From the NCBI GenBank assembly GCA_934561055.1, contig CAKTFN010000002.1, positions 309,659 through 373,658 of the forward strand: a stretch of 64,000 nt of DNA. The letters are read 5' to 3'. Shown piece by piece: positions 51,532 to 59,842 of this stretch (positions are counted from its first letter, which is position 1; each line of letters opens with the position of its first letter). The DNA is from an uncultured Eubacteriales bacterium (lineage in GTDB: Bacteria > Bacillota > Clostridia > Oscillospirales > Acutalibacteraceae). The notes beneath the pieces were generated by a model. It saw nothing but the letters and a program-made list of their open reading frames with translations. It ran no database searches and was not told the DNA's origin. The position numbers were made by a program, and so were the translations under genes.

Positions 51532-53295
51532 ATGGAAAAGCCAACACTGAAATACAAGCGCCGGCTTAACCGCCAAAGAAAGCTCTTTTTAGAGGAAGGC
51601 GAACTTCTCTCTCTTCCGGATATTCTTCAAAGAATGAAAAAGTTTTACTCCGGACGGGACTGCATCGTTGAAAAAGTCAAGAAGGAAACCGTTGTTCATT
51701 CGGTTGACGATTTTTTTCTTGACGTTGAAGCCGTTTCGGCTTATCTCATCAAAAACCGACTTCAAAAAAGCCACATTGCCGTTGTCGGAGAAAATTCCTA
51801 TGCATGGCTTGTTGCCTTCTTTGCGGTGACCTGCATCGGAGCCGTTGCCGTTCCGATTGACAAAGAGCTGACAGACCCCGAAATTGCAAAGCTTTGCAAA
51901 AAAAGCGACTGCGAAGCAATCTTCTTCAGCCGTGCATACAAAAAAGCGGCAGAAGAATTTTGCAAAGAGAAAAACTTTCTTTGCATCTGTTTGAACGGTG
52001 ACCCGGGCGAAAATTTTGAAAGCTTCGGAAAACTTCTTTCCGAAGGAAGGAAGGAAGTTCTTTCAAACGGTTTTGACAGGAAAAACTTTTCGGCAAAACC
52101 CCGGGACACGGCGGCGATTGTTTTCACGTCCGGAACAACGGGCGAAAACAAGGGCGTTGTTTTGACCCACGCGAACCTTTCTTCAAATGTTCACGGTGTT
52201 CTTGCGGTCATCGAACCGGTGTATTCGGCGATGTCGGTTCTTCCGATGAATCATACCTACGAGCTTTCCTGCTGTGTTCTTCCGGCACTTTGTCTGAATG
52301 CCGTTTTGTATATCAACGACAGCCTCAGACATCTGAACCGAAACCTTTCGGAATTCAAGCCGGAGGCGATGGCAAGCGTCCCGCTTTTGATGGACAACAT
52401 CTATGAGAGTATTCTCAAAAAAGCAAAAGAGGAAGGAAAGCTTCCTTCGCTTTTAAAGGCGGCGAAACTTTCGGAAAAACTTTTGAAAATCGGAATCGAC
52501 CTGAGAAAGCCTCTTTTCGCTTCAGTCAGAAAAAGCTTCGGCTACCGTTTTCCGATGATGGCCGTCGGCGGAGCACCCGTCAATGCGGAAAGGGCGAAGT
52601 TCCTTTCGCTCCTCGGATTCAATATCTATATCGGATACGGTCTTACGGAAGCTTCTCCGATTGTTTCAATCAACTCAAACGTTTTGAAAGAAAGCGAAAG
52701 CGTCGGAAAATGCGTGAGCTGCACCGAATGCAAAATCGTTTCTCCGGACAAGGACGGAATCGGAGAAATCGCAATAAACGGAACGAACGTTTCAAAAGGA
52801 TATTACAACGACGAAAAGGCGACCTCTCTTTCATTTAAAGACGGTTGGTTTTTCACGGGGGATTACGGAAAAAAGGATAAGGACGGAAACCTTTTCATCT
52901 GCGGAAGAAAGAAAAATCTTATCATTCTTGACAACGGAAAAAACATTTTCACCGAAGTTCTTGAAGCTTTCTTCACCGAAAATTCTCCGCTTATCAAAGA
53001 AGCCGTTGTTCTTGAACATACACGCCGAGCCGGAAGCGAAAGCACAAAGCTTCTTGCCCTCGCCGTCAGCGTTGACGAAGAACTTTTCGGCGAAAAAAGC
53101 GACGAAGAAATGTTTGACGAAGTTTCAAACGAGGTATACCGCCTCAACGAAAAACTTCCGGCATACAAGCGCATTGCCGACGTTATGGCTGTGCGCCACG
53201 ATTTTGAAAAAACCTCAACCGCAAAAATTATAAGGAGAAAAGTTGAGGAAGAATATAAAAATTTTACAGATTTGAGGGATAAAAGCCATGCTTGA
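51532..53295 (+). CDS. AMP-dependent acyl/aminoacyl synthetase (adenylation enzyme)
   Basis: A 587-residue ANL-superfamily enzyme, most like long-chain fatty acid ligases. The ATP loop is TAAIVFTSGTTGENKGVVLT; downstream are MSVLPMNHTYELSCCVLPAL, MMAVGGAPVNAERAKFLSLL, YIGYGLTEASPIVSINSN, GWFFTGDYGKKDKDGNLFIC with the adenylate-binding Asp, GRKKNLIILDNGKNIFTE and the C-terminal Lys region TSTAKIIRRKVEEEY. It probably activates a carboxylic acid and loads it onto the carrier protein encoded next, whose ATG overlaps its end by 8 bases. The acid cannot be read by eye; a fatty acid is the likeliest. Confidence 0.88.
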   Translation: MEKPTLKYKRRLNRQRKLFLEEGELLSLPDILQRMKKFYSGRDCIVEKVKKETVVHSVDDFFLDVEAVSAYLIKNRLQKSHIAVVGENSYAWLVAFFAVTCIGAVAVPIDKELTDPEIAKLCKKSDCEAIFFSRAYKKAAEEFCKEKNFLCICLNGDPGENFESFGKLLSEGRKEVLSNGFDRKNFSAKPRDTAAIVFTSGTTGENKGVVLTHANLSSNVHGVLAVIEPVYSAMSVLPMNHTYELSCCVLPALCLNAVLYINDSLRHLNRNLSEFKPEAMASVPLLMDNIYESILKKAKEEGKLPSLLKAAKLSEKLLKIGIDLRKPLFASVRKSFGYRFPMMAVGGAPVNAERAKFLSLLGFNIYIGYGLTEASPIVSINSNVLKESESVGKCVSCTECKIVSPDKDGIGEIAINGTNVSKGYYNDEKATSLSFKDGWFFTGDYGKKDKDGNLFICGRKKNLIILDNGKNIFTEVLEAFFTENSPLIKEAVVLEHTRRAGSESTKLLALAVSVDEELFGEKSDEEMFDEVSNEVYRLNEKLPAYKRIADVMAVRHDFEKTSTAKIIRRKVEEEYKNFTDLRDKSHA

Positions 53296-53512
53296 AAAAA
53301 TCATTGAAGTTCTTTCGGAATACACCGACGTTGACCCGAAAACAATCACGGAAAAAACCAACTTCAGAAACGACCTTGCGCTCGATTCGCTCCAGCTCAT
53401 CAGCCTTTCCGGTGCGCTTGAGGACGAGTTCGACGTAACAATTTCCGACCGCGACGCAATGAGCATTCAGACCGTCGGAGATGTTCTGCGTTTCATTGAA
53501 GAACAAAAATAA
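53288..53512 (+). CDS. acyl carrier / peptidyl carrier protein
   Basis: A 74-residue four-helix carrier protein. The phosphopantetheine Ser lies in NDLALDSLQLISLSGALEDE (D-S-L motif), followed by FDVTISDRDAMSIQTVGDVL. It overlaps the end of the ligase gene and ends before a terminator, so condensation protein, ligase and carrier form one three-gene operon. It is distinct from a fatty-acid-synthesis acpP, since no fab genes are nearby. A frameshifted relative is at 56432-56645. Confidence 0.9.
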   Translation: MLEKIIEVLSEYTDVDPKTITEKTNFRNDLALDSLQLISLSGALEDEFDVTISDRDAMSIQTVGDVLRFIEEQK

Positions 53513-53517
53513 AAGCA

Positions 53518-53558
53518 AAAAAGTGCGGCAGCTTTTCGCTGATCCGCACTTTTGTTTT
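53518..53558. terminator. terminator between the NRPS-like operon and the dehydrogenase gene
   Basis: AAAAGTGCGG / CCGCACTTTT stem with a small inner CAGC/GCTG stem, flanked by A- and T-rich runs. Confidence 0.8.
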
Positions 53559-53598
53559 TAAATTTTCATTCACTTCATATCGCCCGGACGTGAAAAAC

Positions 53599-54558
53599 TC
53601 AGTTCACAACGTTTTCCGGCGTTCCGGCAACAAAGCTCTCAACGTTTTTAAGGAAGATGTTCAAAAGTCTTGTTCTCGCTTCAATGTTTGCCCAAGCGAT
53701 GTGAGGAGTGATGAGGCAGTTCTTTGCTCCGATGAGAACGTTTCCGTCCTTCGGCGGTTCGACCGAAAGAACGTCAAGTCCCGCACCGGCGATTGCTTCG
53801 CCTTCAAGCGCTTCAAAAAGGTCGTTTTCGTTGATTACGGGACCTCTTGAGGTGTTGATGAGAAAAGCCGTTTTCTTCATTTTTGAAAGGAAGCTTTTGT
53901 CAACAAGGCCGGCCGTTTTTTCGTTGAGCGGACAGTGAAGCGAAATTATGTCGCTTTCCCGAACAAGCTTTTCAAGGCCGCAAAATTCAACCGAGCCGAA
54001 GCCCTCATATGTATGCGTATGCGGCGAAAAGGCAAGAACACGCATTTTGAAAGCGTTTGCGATTTCGGCAACGGCAAAGCCGATTCTTCCGAAACCGACG
54101 ATTCCGAATGTTTTTCCCGAAAGCTCGGTGAGCGGAGTTTTTGTATAGCAAAAATTGGGCGATTTTTCCCATTCACCGCTGTGAACGCTCTCGCTGTGAA
54201 CGGCAACGTGATTCGTAAGTTCAAGAAGGAGCGCAAAAACAAGCTGGGCAACTCCGTCGGTGCTGTATGCCGGAATGTTTGAAACGGGGATTTTTCTTTC
54301 CCTCGCCGCCTCGCAGTCAACAACGTTATAACCCGTTGCAAGAACTGCGATATACTTGAGCGACGGAAGCTTTTCGATCGTTTCTCTCGTTATCGGCGTT
54401 TTGTTTGTTACGAGAATATCCGCTCCGGCGCTCCTTTCAAGAATCTCGTCCGGCTTTGTGATGTCATAAACCGTGTATTCGTCAACGAGCGACGAAAGTG
54501 CGTCCCACGAAAGGTCTCCCGGATTTTCGGCGTGGCCGTCAAGGATTACAAGTTTCAT
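53599..54558 (-). CDS. D-2-hydroxyacid dehydrogenase
   Basis: A 319-residue NAD-dependent oxidoreductase of the D-isomer 2-hydroxyacid dehydrogenase family (hydroxypyruvate/glycerate-type). It has LKYIAVLATGYNVVDCEAAR, the Rossmann loop TFGIVGFGRIGFAVAEIANA, LHCPLNEKTAGLVDKSFLSK, INTSRGPVINENDLFEALEG with the substrate Arg, AGAGLDVLSVEPP with the active-site Glu region, and the catalytic His in CLITPHIAWANIEARTRLLN. ATG 54558 follows GGAGG; an upstream ATG (54597) adds 13 unlikely residues. The exact 2-oxo acid is not determined. Confidence 0.92.
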   Translation of the reverse strand: MKLVILDGHAENPGDLSWDALSSLVDEYTVYDITKPDEILERSAGADILVTNKTPITRETIEKLPSLKYIAVLATGYNVVDCEAARERKIPVSNIPAYSTDGVAQLVFALLLELTNHVAVHSESVHSGEWEKSPNFCYTKTPLTELSGKTFGIVGFGRIGFAVAEIANAFKMRVLAFSPHTHTYEGFGSVEFCGLEKLVRESDIISLHCPLNEKTAGLVDKSFLSKMKKTAFLINTSRGPVINENDLFEALEGEAIAGAGLDVLSVEPPKDGNVLIGAKNCLITPHIAWANIEARTRLLNIFLKNVESFVAGTPENVVN

Positions 54559-54748
54559 AATTTTTCCTCCGTATTTATTATGAAAACATTGTATCACAAA
54601 TCTTCCGTTTTGTCACCGAACTTTTAAAAGTCAAAAAAAAATAAAAAATCTTTGCAACACTTCTTCAAAAAATTTCCTCTAATAATGCGAAAGGGGTCAA
54701 AACCCCGGAAAAAAACAGAAAATTTTTTGTCAAAGGAGTTATTTTACC

Positions 54749-55495
54749 ATGAAAAGAAAAATTATTGCATCAGTTCTTCTTTTTGCTCTCGTACTCACCG
54801 TTTTTGTCGGCTGCACAAAAGGCAAAGCCGCAGACGACAAAAAAGAACCTCAAGACGAACCGACACTTTCGGGATACGTTGTTGAAAACACAAGCGGAAA
54901 CATTCTTGTTTCCTCCGAAGACGGTCTCACCTTCGTTTCAACCGAGGGAGCAAAAATCATGAACGGCCAAAAGGAAATTTCCGCTTCCGAGCTTAAACCC
55001 GGAATGAACGTCAAAATCACCTATGACGGTGCGGTTCTCGAATCCTACCCCGGTCAGATTCCCAACACAAGAACAATCAAGGTTATGTCGCAGGAAAACG
55101 ACAAAGTCTCGCTTTACAAAAAAGCCGTCATTCACGCCTATGAAGAAAGAGAAAAGCTCGGTGAAGAAAAAACGATTGCCCTCGATTTTTCGGAAATCAC
55201 CTCTCTCGACGAAGACCAAAAGAATGCTCTCGAATATGTTCTCGGAAATTACTTCGCAACAAAAACCGATGCGAACGTAATCAGAGGAAGCTATAAGGAG
55301 CTTGAAAAGAACGGCGTTATTAAGAACAATGCCTTCAACGACGGAATCATCCTTTCCGTTTCGGAAAAAGGCGAAAACAAGTTCTCCGTCGGTTGGTGGA
55401 AGAGCGGAACCTGCGCTTCGGGCTTCAGCGACTGCACCGCAAAGATTAAAAGCGGCGAATGGGTCATTAATTACGGCGACGCTTGGATAAGCTGA
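54749..55495 (+). CDS. lipoprotein with DUF3221-like N-terminal domain
   Basis: A 248-residue surface lipoprotein. Signal MKRKIIASVLLFALVLTVFV with lipobox VGC at Cys22. The first domain (TLSGYVVENTSGNILVSSED, GLKPGMNVKITYDGAVLESY-like with SELKPGMNVKITYDG) resembles the OB-fold DUF3221 type. The second half, with LDFSEITSLDEDQKNALEYV, GSYKELEKNGVIKNN and NKFSVGWWKSGTCASGFSDC, is not recognised. No enzyme motif is obvious. It is a single gene with its own terminator. Confidence 0.7.
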   Translation: MKRKIIASVLLFALVLTVFVGCTKGKAADDKKEPQDEPTLSGYVVENTSGNILVSSEDGLTFVSTEGAKIMNGQKEISASELKPGMNVKITYDGAVLESYPGQIPNTRTIKVMSQENDKVSLYKKAVIHAYEEREKLGEEKTIALDFSEITSLDEDQKNALEYVLGNYFATKTDANVIRGSYKELEKNGVIKNNAFNDGIILSVSEKGENKFSVGWWKSGTCASGFSDCTAKIKSGEWVINYGDAWIS

Positions 55496-55510
55496 AAAAA
55501 TGTTATAAAA

Positions 55511-55543
55511 AAGGAAGTCTCCATTACGGCGACTTCCTTTTTG
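55511..55543 (+). terminator. terminator of the lipoprotein gene
   Basis: AAGGAAGTC / GACTTCCTT stem followed by TTTT, between convergent genes. Confidence 0.8.
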
Positions 55544-55557
55544 GTATGTATGGTATG

Positions 55558-56220
55558 TCATTTTTGAACGTCGCTGCTGTTTGCGTAAATCTTATGCATA
55601 CGCTCGTCGTCAAAATGAATGTCAAGATAACTTTCAATCACGTTTGAAGCGGGGATACCTTCCTCACGGCGGTTCATTCGTGTTGCGGCCGCAGCGGAAA
55701 GCGCACTGTCAAAAATGAAGAACGCAATGAATGCCCATGTGATTATTGTTCCGGCATTCATCGGAATTTTTTCAATCAGCGAGGACATGAACGGATAAAC
55801 TACTTTTATCCAGCCGAGGCCGAGGAAGCCCCAGAAGAGCGAATAAAGAAGGCAAACCCTTCCGTTGATGTTGAGCGGAAGATTGCTGTAATCCCAGGCA
55901 ACGGAGCCGAAGCAGATTTCCTGACCGAGCGAGCAAATATATTCGGTGACCGTTCCGACAAGATATGCGACAAGGAAAATCACCCACGCCTTTGAGTCTC
56001 TGAGCTTGTAAAGGCTCAGCGTGAGAATGACTGCGCCCATTCCGTAGGCAACCGAGAACGGCCCGTATACGAGAGACTTTCTCGATTCGATGTACCCGTG
56101 GCGCAAAAGGCACCAAAGCGTTTCAACGGCAAAGCCGACCACGCAGGCCGAAAGAAAAATCCAAACGATTTTTTCAAAGCACATTCCCTCTGCAAAAACA
56201 CCCGTTTTTTCTGTTTTCAT
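55558..56220 (-). CDS. CmpB-like putative ABC-transporter type IV membrane protein
   Basis: A 220-residue protein with five to six hydrophobic spans of the PF06541 (ABC_trans_CmpB) family: IVWIFLSACVVGFAVETLWC, YIESRKSLVYGPFSVAYGMG, VIFLVAYLVGTVTEYICSLG, WDYSNLPLNINGRVCLLYSL and FWGFLGLGWIKVVYPFMS. The family is annotated as putative ABC transporter membrane parts, yet it usually lacks an ATPase partner, as here. The function is unknown. Confidence 0.85.
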   Translation of the reverse strand: MKTEKTGVFAEGMCFEKIVWIFLSACVVGFAVETLWCLLRHGYIESRKSLVYGPFSVAYGMGAVILTLSLYKLRDSKAWVIFLVAYLVGTVTEYICSLGQEICFGSVAWDYSNLPLNINGRVCLLYSLFWGFLGLGWIKVVYPFMSSLIEKIPMNAGTIITWAFIAFFIFDSALSAAAATRMNRREEGIPASNVIESYLDIHFDDERMHKIYANSSDVQK

Positions 56221-56431
56221 TTTATCTTCCTTCTTTTTTATTTTTGCGGAAGTTTTTTCCGCTCTTTTCTTTTTCTGCCGACAAGATACACCCCTTTTCT
56301 CAACGAAAGCTCAAGTTTTTTAAAAAATCTTTGAAGAGTTCAAAAAATTTTTTCCGGTCGAAAAAGTTGAGGTTTTGTTGAAAAAAAGGGAATATCCTTT
56401 CAAAGTAAACTCGGACAGAGAGGTGAAAAAA

Positions 56432-56645
56432 ATGACGGTGAAAACAAAATATACACTCGCCAAAAATACGTTTCGCTTTACAGGCATCCGACCTTTTCCT
56501 CAGCTTGCTTGAAATGATGATGCTTTCAATCATTATTGAAGACCGTTTCGGTTTTGAATTCAAAGATTCCGTTGACTTTGACACGGTCGGCGATCTGTGC
56601 TACTATATAGAAAAAGAATCAAATCTTTCTGAAGGCGGAAAATAA
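56432..56645 (+). pseudogene. frameshifted acyl carrier protein
   Basis: ATG 56432 (AGGTG upstream) opens MTVKTKYTLAKNTFRFTGIR and stops after 26 codons. A second frame, without a usable early start, reads ALQASDLFLSLLEMMMLSII then EDRFGFEFKDSVDFDTVGDL and CYYIEKES, ending at TAA 56645. That second part matches helices 2-4 of carrier proteins (compare TVGDVLRFIEEQ in the intact carrier at 53288). The Asp of the D-S-L motif is Leu here. A single-base indel near 56480 would join the frames. It may be decayed, or a sequencing error may be present. Confidence 0.55.
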
Positions 56646-56646
56646 T

Positions 56647-57324
56647 ATGTTCAATATTCTTGTCGTTGAAGACGACAGCCATGTAAGAAGTCTTATTCTT
56701 GCGATTTTAAAAGATGCGGGCTATAATTGCTACAGCGCACAAAACGGACTTGAGGCGCTCGCCGTTACGGACGCTCACCACGTTGACCTTGCCGTTGTCG
56801 ATATCATGATGCCCGAAATGGACGGTTACGAATTCACAAAAACACTGCGCTCATGCAAGTGCGAATTGCCCGTTCTCATGCTCACGGCAAAAATTTCTCA
56901 TGAGGACAAGAAAAAGGGCTTTGAAGTCGGAACGGACGATTTTCTCACAAAACCGTTCGACGAAGAGGAGCTTCTTTGGCGAATCGAAGCGCTTTTGCGC
57001 CGCTCGAAAATTGCCGCCGAAAAACGGCTGACAATCGGAAAAACAACGCTCGATTACGGTTCGATGACCGCCGACGTTGACGGAAAGCAGATTGTTCTTT
57101 CTCCGAAGGAATTCATGCTCCTTTTCAAGCTTCTTTCTTATCCGAACCACCTTTTTACAAAGCATCAGATTATGGACGAAATCTGGGACTTTGACTCGGA
57201 AAGCGACGAGCATACCGTTGAGGTTCACATCAACCGCCTTCGTGAAAAATTCAAAAATAACGGCGACTTCTATATCAAAACCGTTCGAGGCTTCGGATAT
57301 ATGAGCGTCATCGAAAAGAAGTAA
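56647..57324 (+). CDS. OmpR-family response regulator
   Basis: A 225-residue DNA-binding regulator. The receiver domain has VVEDDSHVRSLILAILKDAG, phosphoacceptor Asp52 in VVDIMMPEMDGYEF, the Thr in VLMLTAKIS and Lys in DDFLTKPFDEEELL. The C-terminal winged helix has LSPKEFMLLFKLLSYPNHLF and EVHINRLREKFKNNGDFYIK. It is paired with the kinase gene six bases downstream. The start follows the broken carrier-protein gene by one base. Confidence 0.95.
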   Translation: MFNILVVEDDSHVRSLILAILKDAGYNCYSAQNGLEALAVTDAHHVDLAVVDIMMPEMDGYEFTKTLRSCKCELPVLMLTAKISHEDKKKGFEVGTDDFLTKPFDEEELLWRIEALLRRSKIAAEKRLTIGKTTLDYGSMTADVDGKQIVLSPKEFMLLFKLLSYPNHLFTKHQIMDEIWDFDSESDEHTVEVHINRLREKFKNNGDFYIKTVRGFGYMSVIEKK

Positions 57325-57330
57325 GGTTCA

Positions 57331-58407
57331 ATGAGCAGAGAAAAAAAGAAAAAAATCTATAATCCGAAGCAAATCAAACGAAGCATCCGAACCGCAATGT
57401 CGCTGATTGTTTTTCTGATTCTTCTTGCGTCGGTTCTTCTGACGATTGCAATATACTATCTTTTTACCCATTTTAAAATTATTCGTCCAAACGGTTCCGG
57501 TGCGCTTTGGATTGCGGCGATTGTTTTCCTCGTTTGCAACATCATCGGCGCAATTGTTTCAAGCATTGTTTTTTCACGGTACACAAAGCCGCTTTACAAA
57601 GCGGTTCAGGCGATTGACCGGCTCGGAACGGGTGATTACAACATTCGACTTGAAACGAAGGACGAAAAGCTTCAAATCCGTGAACTGATGGAAACAATCA
57701 ACAAAACCGCCGAAGAACTCGGAAGCATTGAAAAAATGCGGAACGACTTTGTTGACATTGTTTCTCATGAATACAAAACGCCCGTCGCTTCAATCAGCGG
57801 CTTTGCAAAGCGGCTCAAAAACGGTCCTCTCACCGAAGAGCAAAAAGAATACGCCGACATCATCATTGACGAGTCGAAGTATCTGACGGCGATGACGACG
57901 AATCTTCTTCTCCTTTCGCGCTTTGAAAACACGTCAATTATTCCGGACAAAAAGCTATATTCCCTTGACGAACAGCTCCGGCGTTCGGTGATTCGCCTTC
58001 AAAACGAATGGCAGGAAAAGGACATTTCCGTTGAAGGCGACTTTGACAAGATTTTCTTCTTCGGAAACGAGGACATTGTTTCTCACATTTGGGACAACCT
58101 CATCAAAAACGCAATTAAATGCACCGACAAAGGCGGTTCAATCTTTTGCTCGGCAAAAGAGGAAAACGGCTACGCCGTTGTTGTCATCCGTGACAGCGGC
58201 TGCGGAATGAGTAAAAAAACGATTGAACACATTTTTGACAAGTTTTATCAGGCGGACGAAAGCCGAAACTCAAACGGCCACGGACTCGGCCTTTCAATCG
58301 TAAAACGGCTCGTTGACCTTTGCGACGGAACGATTGACGTTCAAAGCGAACTTCAGCACGGAACGCAGTTCACGGTCAGGCTGAAGAATTCGCCTTCGGC
58401 GGCATGA
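57331..58407 (+). CDS. HAMP-domain sensor histidine kinase
   Basis: A 358-residue membrane kinase with two close transmembrane helices (MSLIVFLILLASVLLTIAIY; IAAIVFLVCNIIGAIVSSIV) and almost no extracytoplasmic domain, then HAMP (YTKPLYKAVQAIDRLGTGDY), the HisKA box VDIVSHEYKTPVASISGFAK with His146, and the ATPase motifs NLIKNAIKCTDKGG, VVIRDSGCGMSK and GHGLGLSIVKRLVDLC. With so little exposed sequence it probably senses membrane or intracellular signals. It is cognate to the OmpR-type regulator upstream. Confidence 0.95.
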   Translation: MSREKKKKIYNPKQIKRSIRTAMSLIVFLILLASVLLTIAIYYLFTHFKIIRPNGSGALWIAAIVFLVCNIIGAIVSSIVFSRYTKPLYKAVQAIDRLGTGDYNIRLETKDEKLQIRELMETINKTAEELGSIEKMRNDFVDIVSHEYKTPVASISGFAKRLKNGPLTEEQKEYADIIIDESKYLTAMTTNLLLLSRFENTSIIPDKKLYSLDEQLRRSVIRLQNEWQEKDISVEGDFDKIFFFGNEDIVSHIWDNLIKNAIKCTDKGGSIFCSAKEENGYAVVVIRDSGCGMSKKTIEHIFDKFYQADESRNSNGHGLGLSIVKRLVDLCDGTIDVQSELQHGTQFTVRLKNSPSAA

Positions 58408-58566
58408 AGCTTCCGCCCTCCGGCCGAGAAAGAGCTTTTTGCAAAAACTTTTCTTAAGCCGGACTTTTTTCGGTACTGCGTGCCGCCTCACAGGAAGGCA
58501 CTGAACAGAATTAAAAATATTCCGAAAATTTTTGCGATGAAAAAAGGATAAAAGTTTTCATAATTA

Positions 58567-58610
58567 AAAAGCAAGGTTGCCACAGAGAATATGCGGCAAC
58601 CTTGCTTTTT
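58567..58610 (-). terminator. terminator of the tautomerase gene
   Basis: AAAAGCAAGGTTGCC / GGCAACCTTGCTTTT stem, a perfect 15-bp match, with T/A runs on the flanks. Confidence 0.85.
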
Positions 58611-58620
58611 GTTTTTCGGT

Positions 58621-58965
58621 TTAAAAATTTCCGTTGTTCCAGCCCCAATCGGAAAAACCCGTGTATTTCACATAAACCTTGTCCGGCGAAATCGAAAGTT
58701 CGTTTTCCATTACGGAGCAAAGTGCTTTCGTCATCTTTTCGGAAGCGGGGGAAGAAACCGAACCGAGAAGGTCAACGGAAATCATTGCGCAATCTGCGTC
58801 GTTCTTTCCCTTGAAGTACATTTTCCGGTCGCCTTCGAGATTCACCATGAGCCAGCTTTCCGTCTTTCCGGGAAAACATTCAATCGCTTTTCCGAAGGCG
58901 GCTTTGAGCGAGTCGGCTTTTGAGTCGGTAATTTTTGCTGTTGTTTTAAGTTCGATATAAGGCAT
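58621..58965 (-). CDS. phenylpyruvate tautomerase / MIF-like protein
   Basis: A 114-residue member of the tautomerase superfamily, MIF (macrophage migration inhibitory factor) branch by length. Pro2, the catalytic base after Met removal, opens PYIELKTTAKITDSKADSLK; further typical blocks are ESWLMVNLEGDRKMYFKGKN and VDLLGSVSSPASEKMTKALC. It would act as a cytoplasmic or released trimer tautomerising keto-enol substrates. ATG 58965 has GGAGG upstream; an upstream ATG at 58995 overlaps the promoter -10. The promoter (58995-59023) is strong. Confidence 0.85.
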   Translation of the reverse strand: MPYIELKTTAKITDSKADSLKAAFGKAIECFPGKTESWLMVNLEGDRKMYFKGKNDADCAMISVDLLGSVSSPASEKMTKALCSVMENELSISPDKVYVKYTGFSDWGWNNGNF

Positions 58966-58994
58966 TGCTGTTCCTCCTTTTTCTTTATGGGTCA

Positions 58995-59023
58995 ATAATA
59001 CATCGCTTTAATCATTGTGTCAA
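58995..59023 (-). promoter_or_regulatory. promoter of the tautomerase gene
   Basis: On the minus strand TTGACA (59018-59023), 17 bases, TATTAT (58995-59000). Confidence 0.7.
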
Positions 59024-59149
59024 GAAGTGTCTGTCGGACAGTTCCGGAAATGAAAATAAAATCGTAATATATTTGTTATAATTATGGCAGTCACTTTTAA
59101 TTTTTTGAGGCTAATATAATTACAGTCGATAACCCGGAGGGATAATTTG

Positions 59150-59842
59150 ATGTATAACGTTTTGGTTTGCGACGACGACAAAGCAATCGTCGATTCAACG
59201 GCAATCTATCTTAAAACGGAAGGCTATAACGTCCTTTCCGCTTTCAACGGAAAGGAGGCTCTTGACGTTCTTTCAAAAAACGAGGTTCACTGCGTAATCA
59301 TGGACATCATGATGCCGGTCATGGACGGCATCACGGCAACGGTGAAGCTGCGTGAAAAAAGCAACGTTCCCGTGATTTTCCTTTCCGCAAAAAGCGAGGA
59401 CACGGACAAAATTGCAGGGCTCGGCTTCGGAGCCGACGATTACGTTACAAAACCGTTCAGCCCTCTTGAGCTTCTTGCAAGGGTAAAGTCGCAGATTCGC
59501 CGCTTCTGCTCGCTCGGAAGTATTGCGCAAAAAGCTTCCGTAATCACAACGGGCGGACTTTCGATTGACACCGAAGCGCACGAAGTTACCGTTGACGGAG
59601 AGCCGGTTCGCCTGACGGCAACGGAGTATAAAATCGTGAAGTACCTGATGGAAAATCTCGGAAGAACGCTTTCGTCGAACCAAATTTACGAACACGTTTG
59701 GAACGAGAACGCCTTCTCTTCGGAAAAAACCGTTACCGTTCACATCAGACGCATCCGTGAGAAAATTGAAATCGACTCAAAGAACCCAAAATACATAAAG
59801 GTGGTGTGGGGCATTGGATACAAAATTGAAAAAATTCAGTAG
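59150..59842 (+). CDS. OmpR-family response regulator (second system)
   Basis: A 230-residue regulator: receiver with VLVCDDDKAIVDSTAIYLKT, Asp52 in VIMDIMMPVMDGITATVKL, IFLSAKSEDTDKIAGLG and DDYVTKPFSPLELLARVKSQ; winged helix with LTATEYKIVKYLMENLGRTL and TVHIRRIREKIEIDS. It begins at ATG 59150 with GGAGG upstream. Its last 29 bases overlap the start of the kinase gene in another frame, so the pair is translationally coupled. Confidence 0.95.
   Translation: MYNVLVCDDDKAIVDSTAIYLKTEGYNVLSAFNGKEALDVLSKNEVHCVIMDIMMPVMDGITATVKLREKSNVPVIFLSAKSEDTDKIAGLGFGADDYVTKPFSPLELLARVKSQIRRFCSLGSIAQKASVITTGGLSIDTEAHEVTVDGEPVRLTATEYKIVKYLMENLGRTLSSNQIYEHVWNENAFSSEKTVTVHIRRIREKIEIDSKNPKYIKVVWGIGYKIEKIQ

Noticed and set aside
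50122..53512. D-alanylation (dlt) genes
   Set aside because: Ligase plus carrier could suggest DltA/DltC, but the first gene has a condensation-type motif and no DltB/DltD is linked; the MBOAT operon at 29.8-33.8 kb lacks a dlt ligase.
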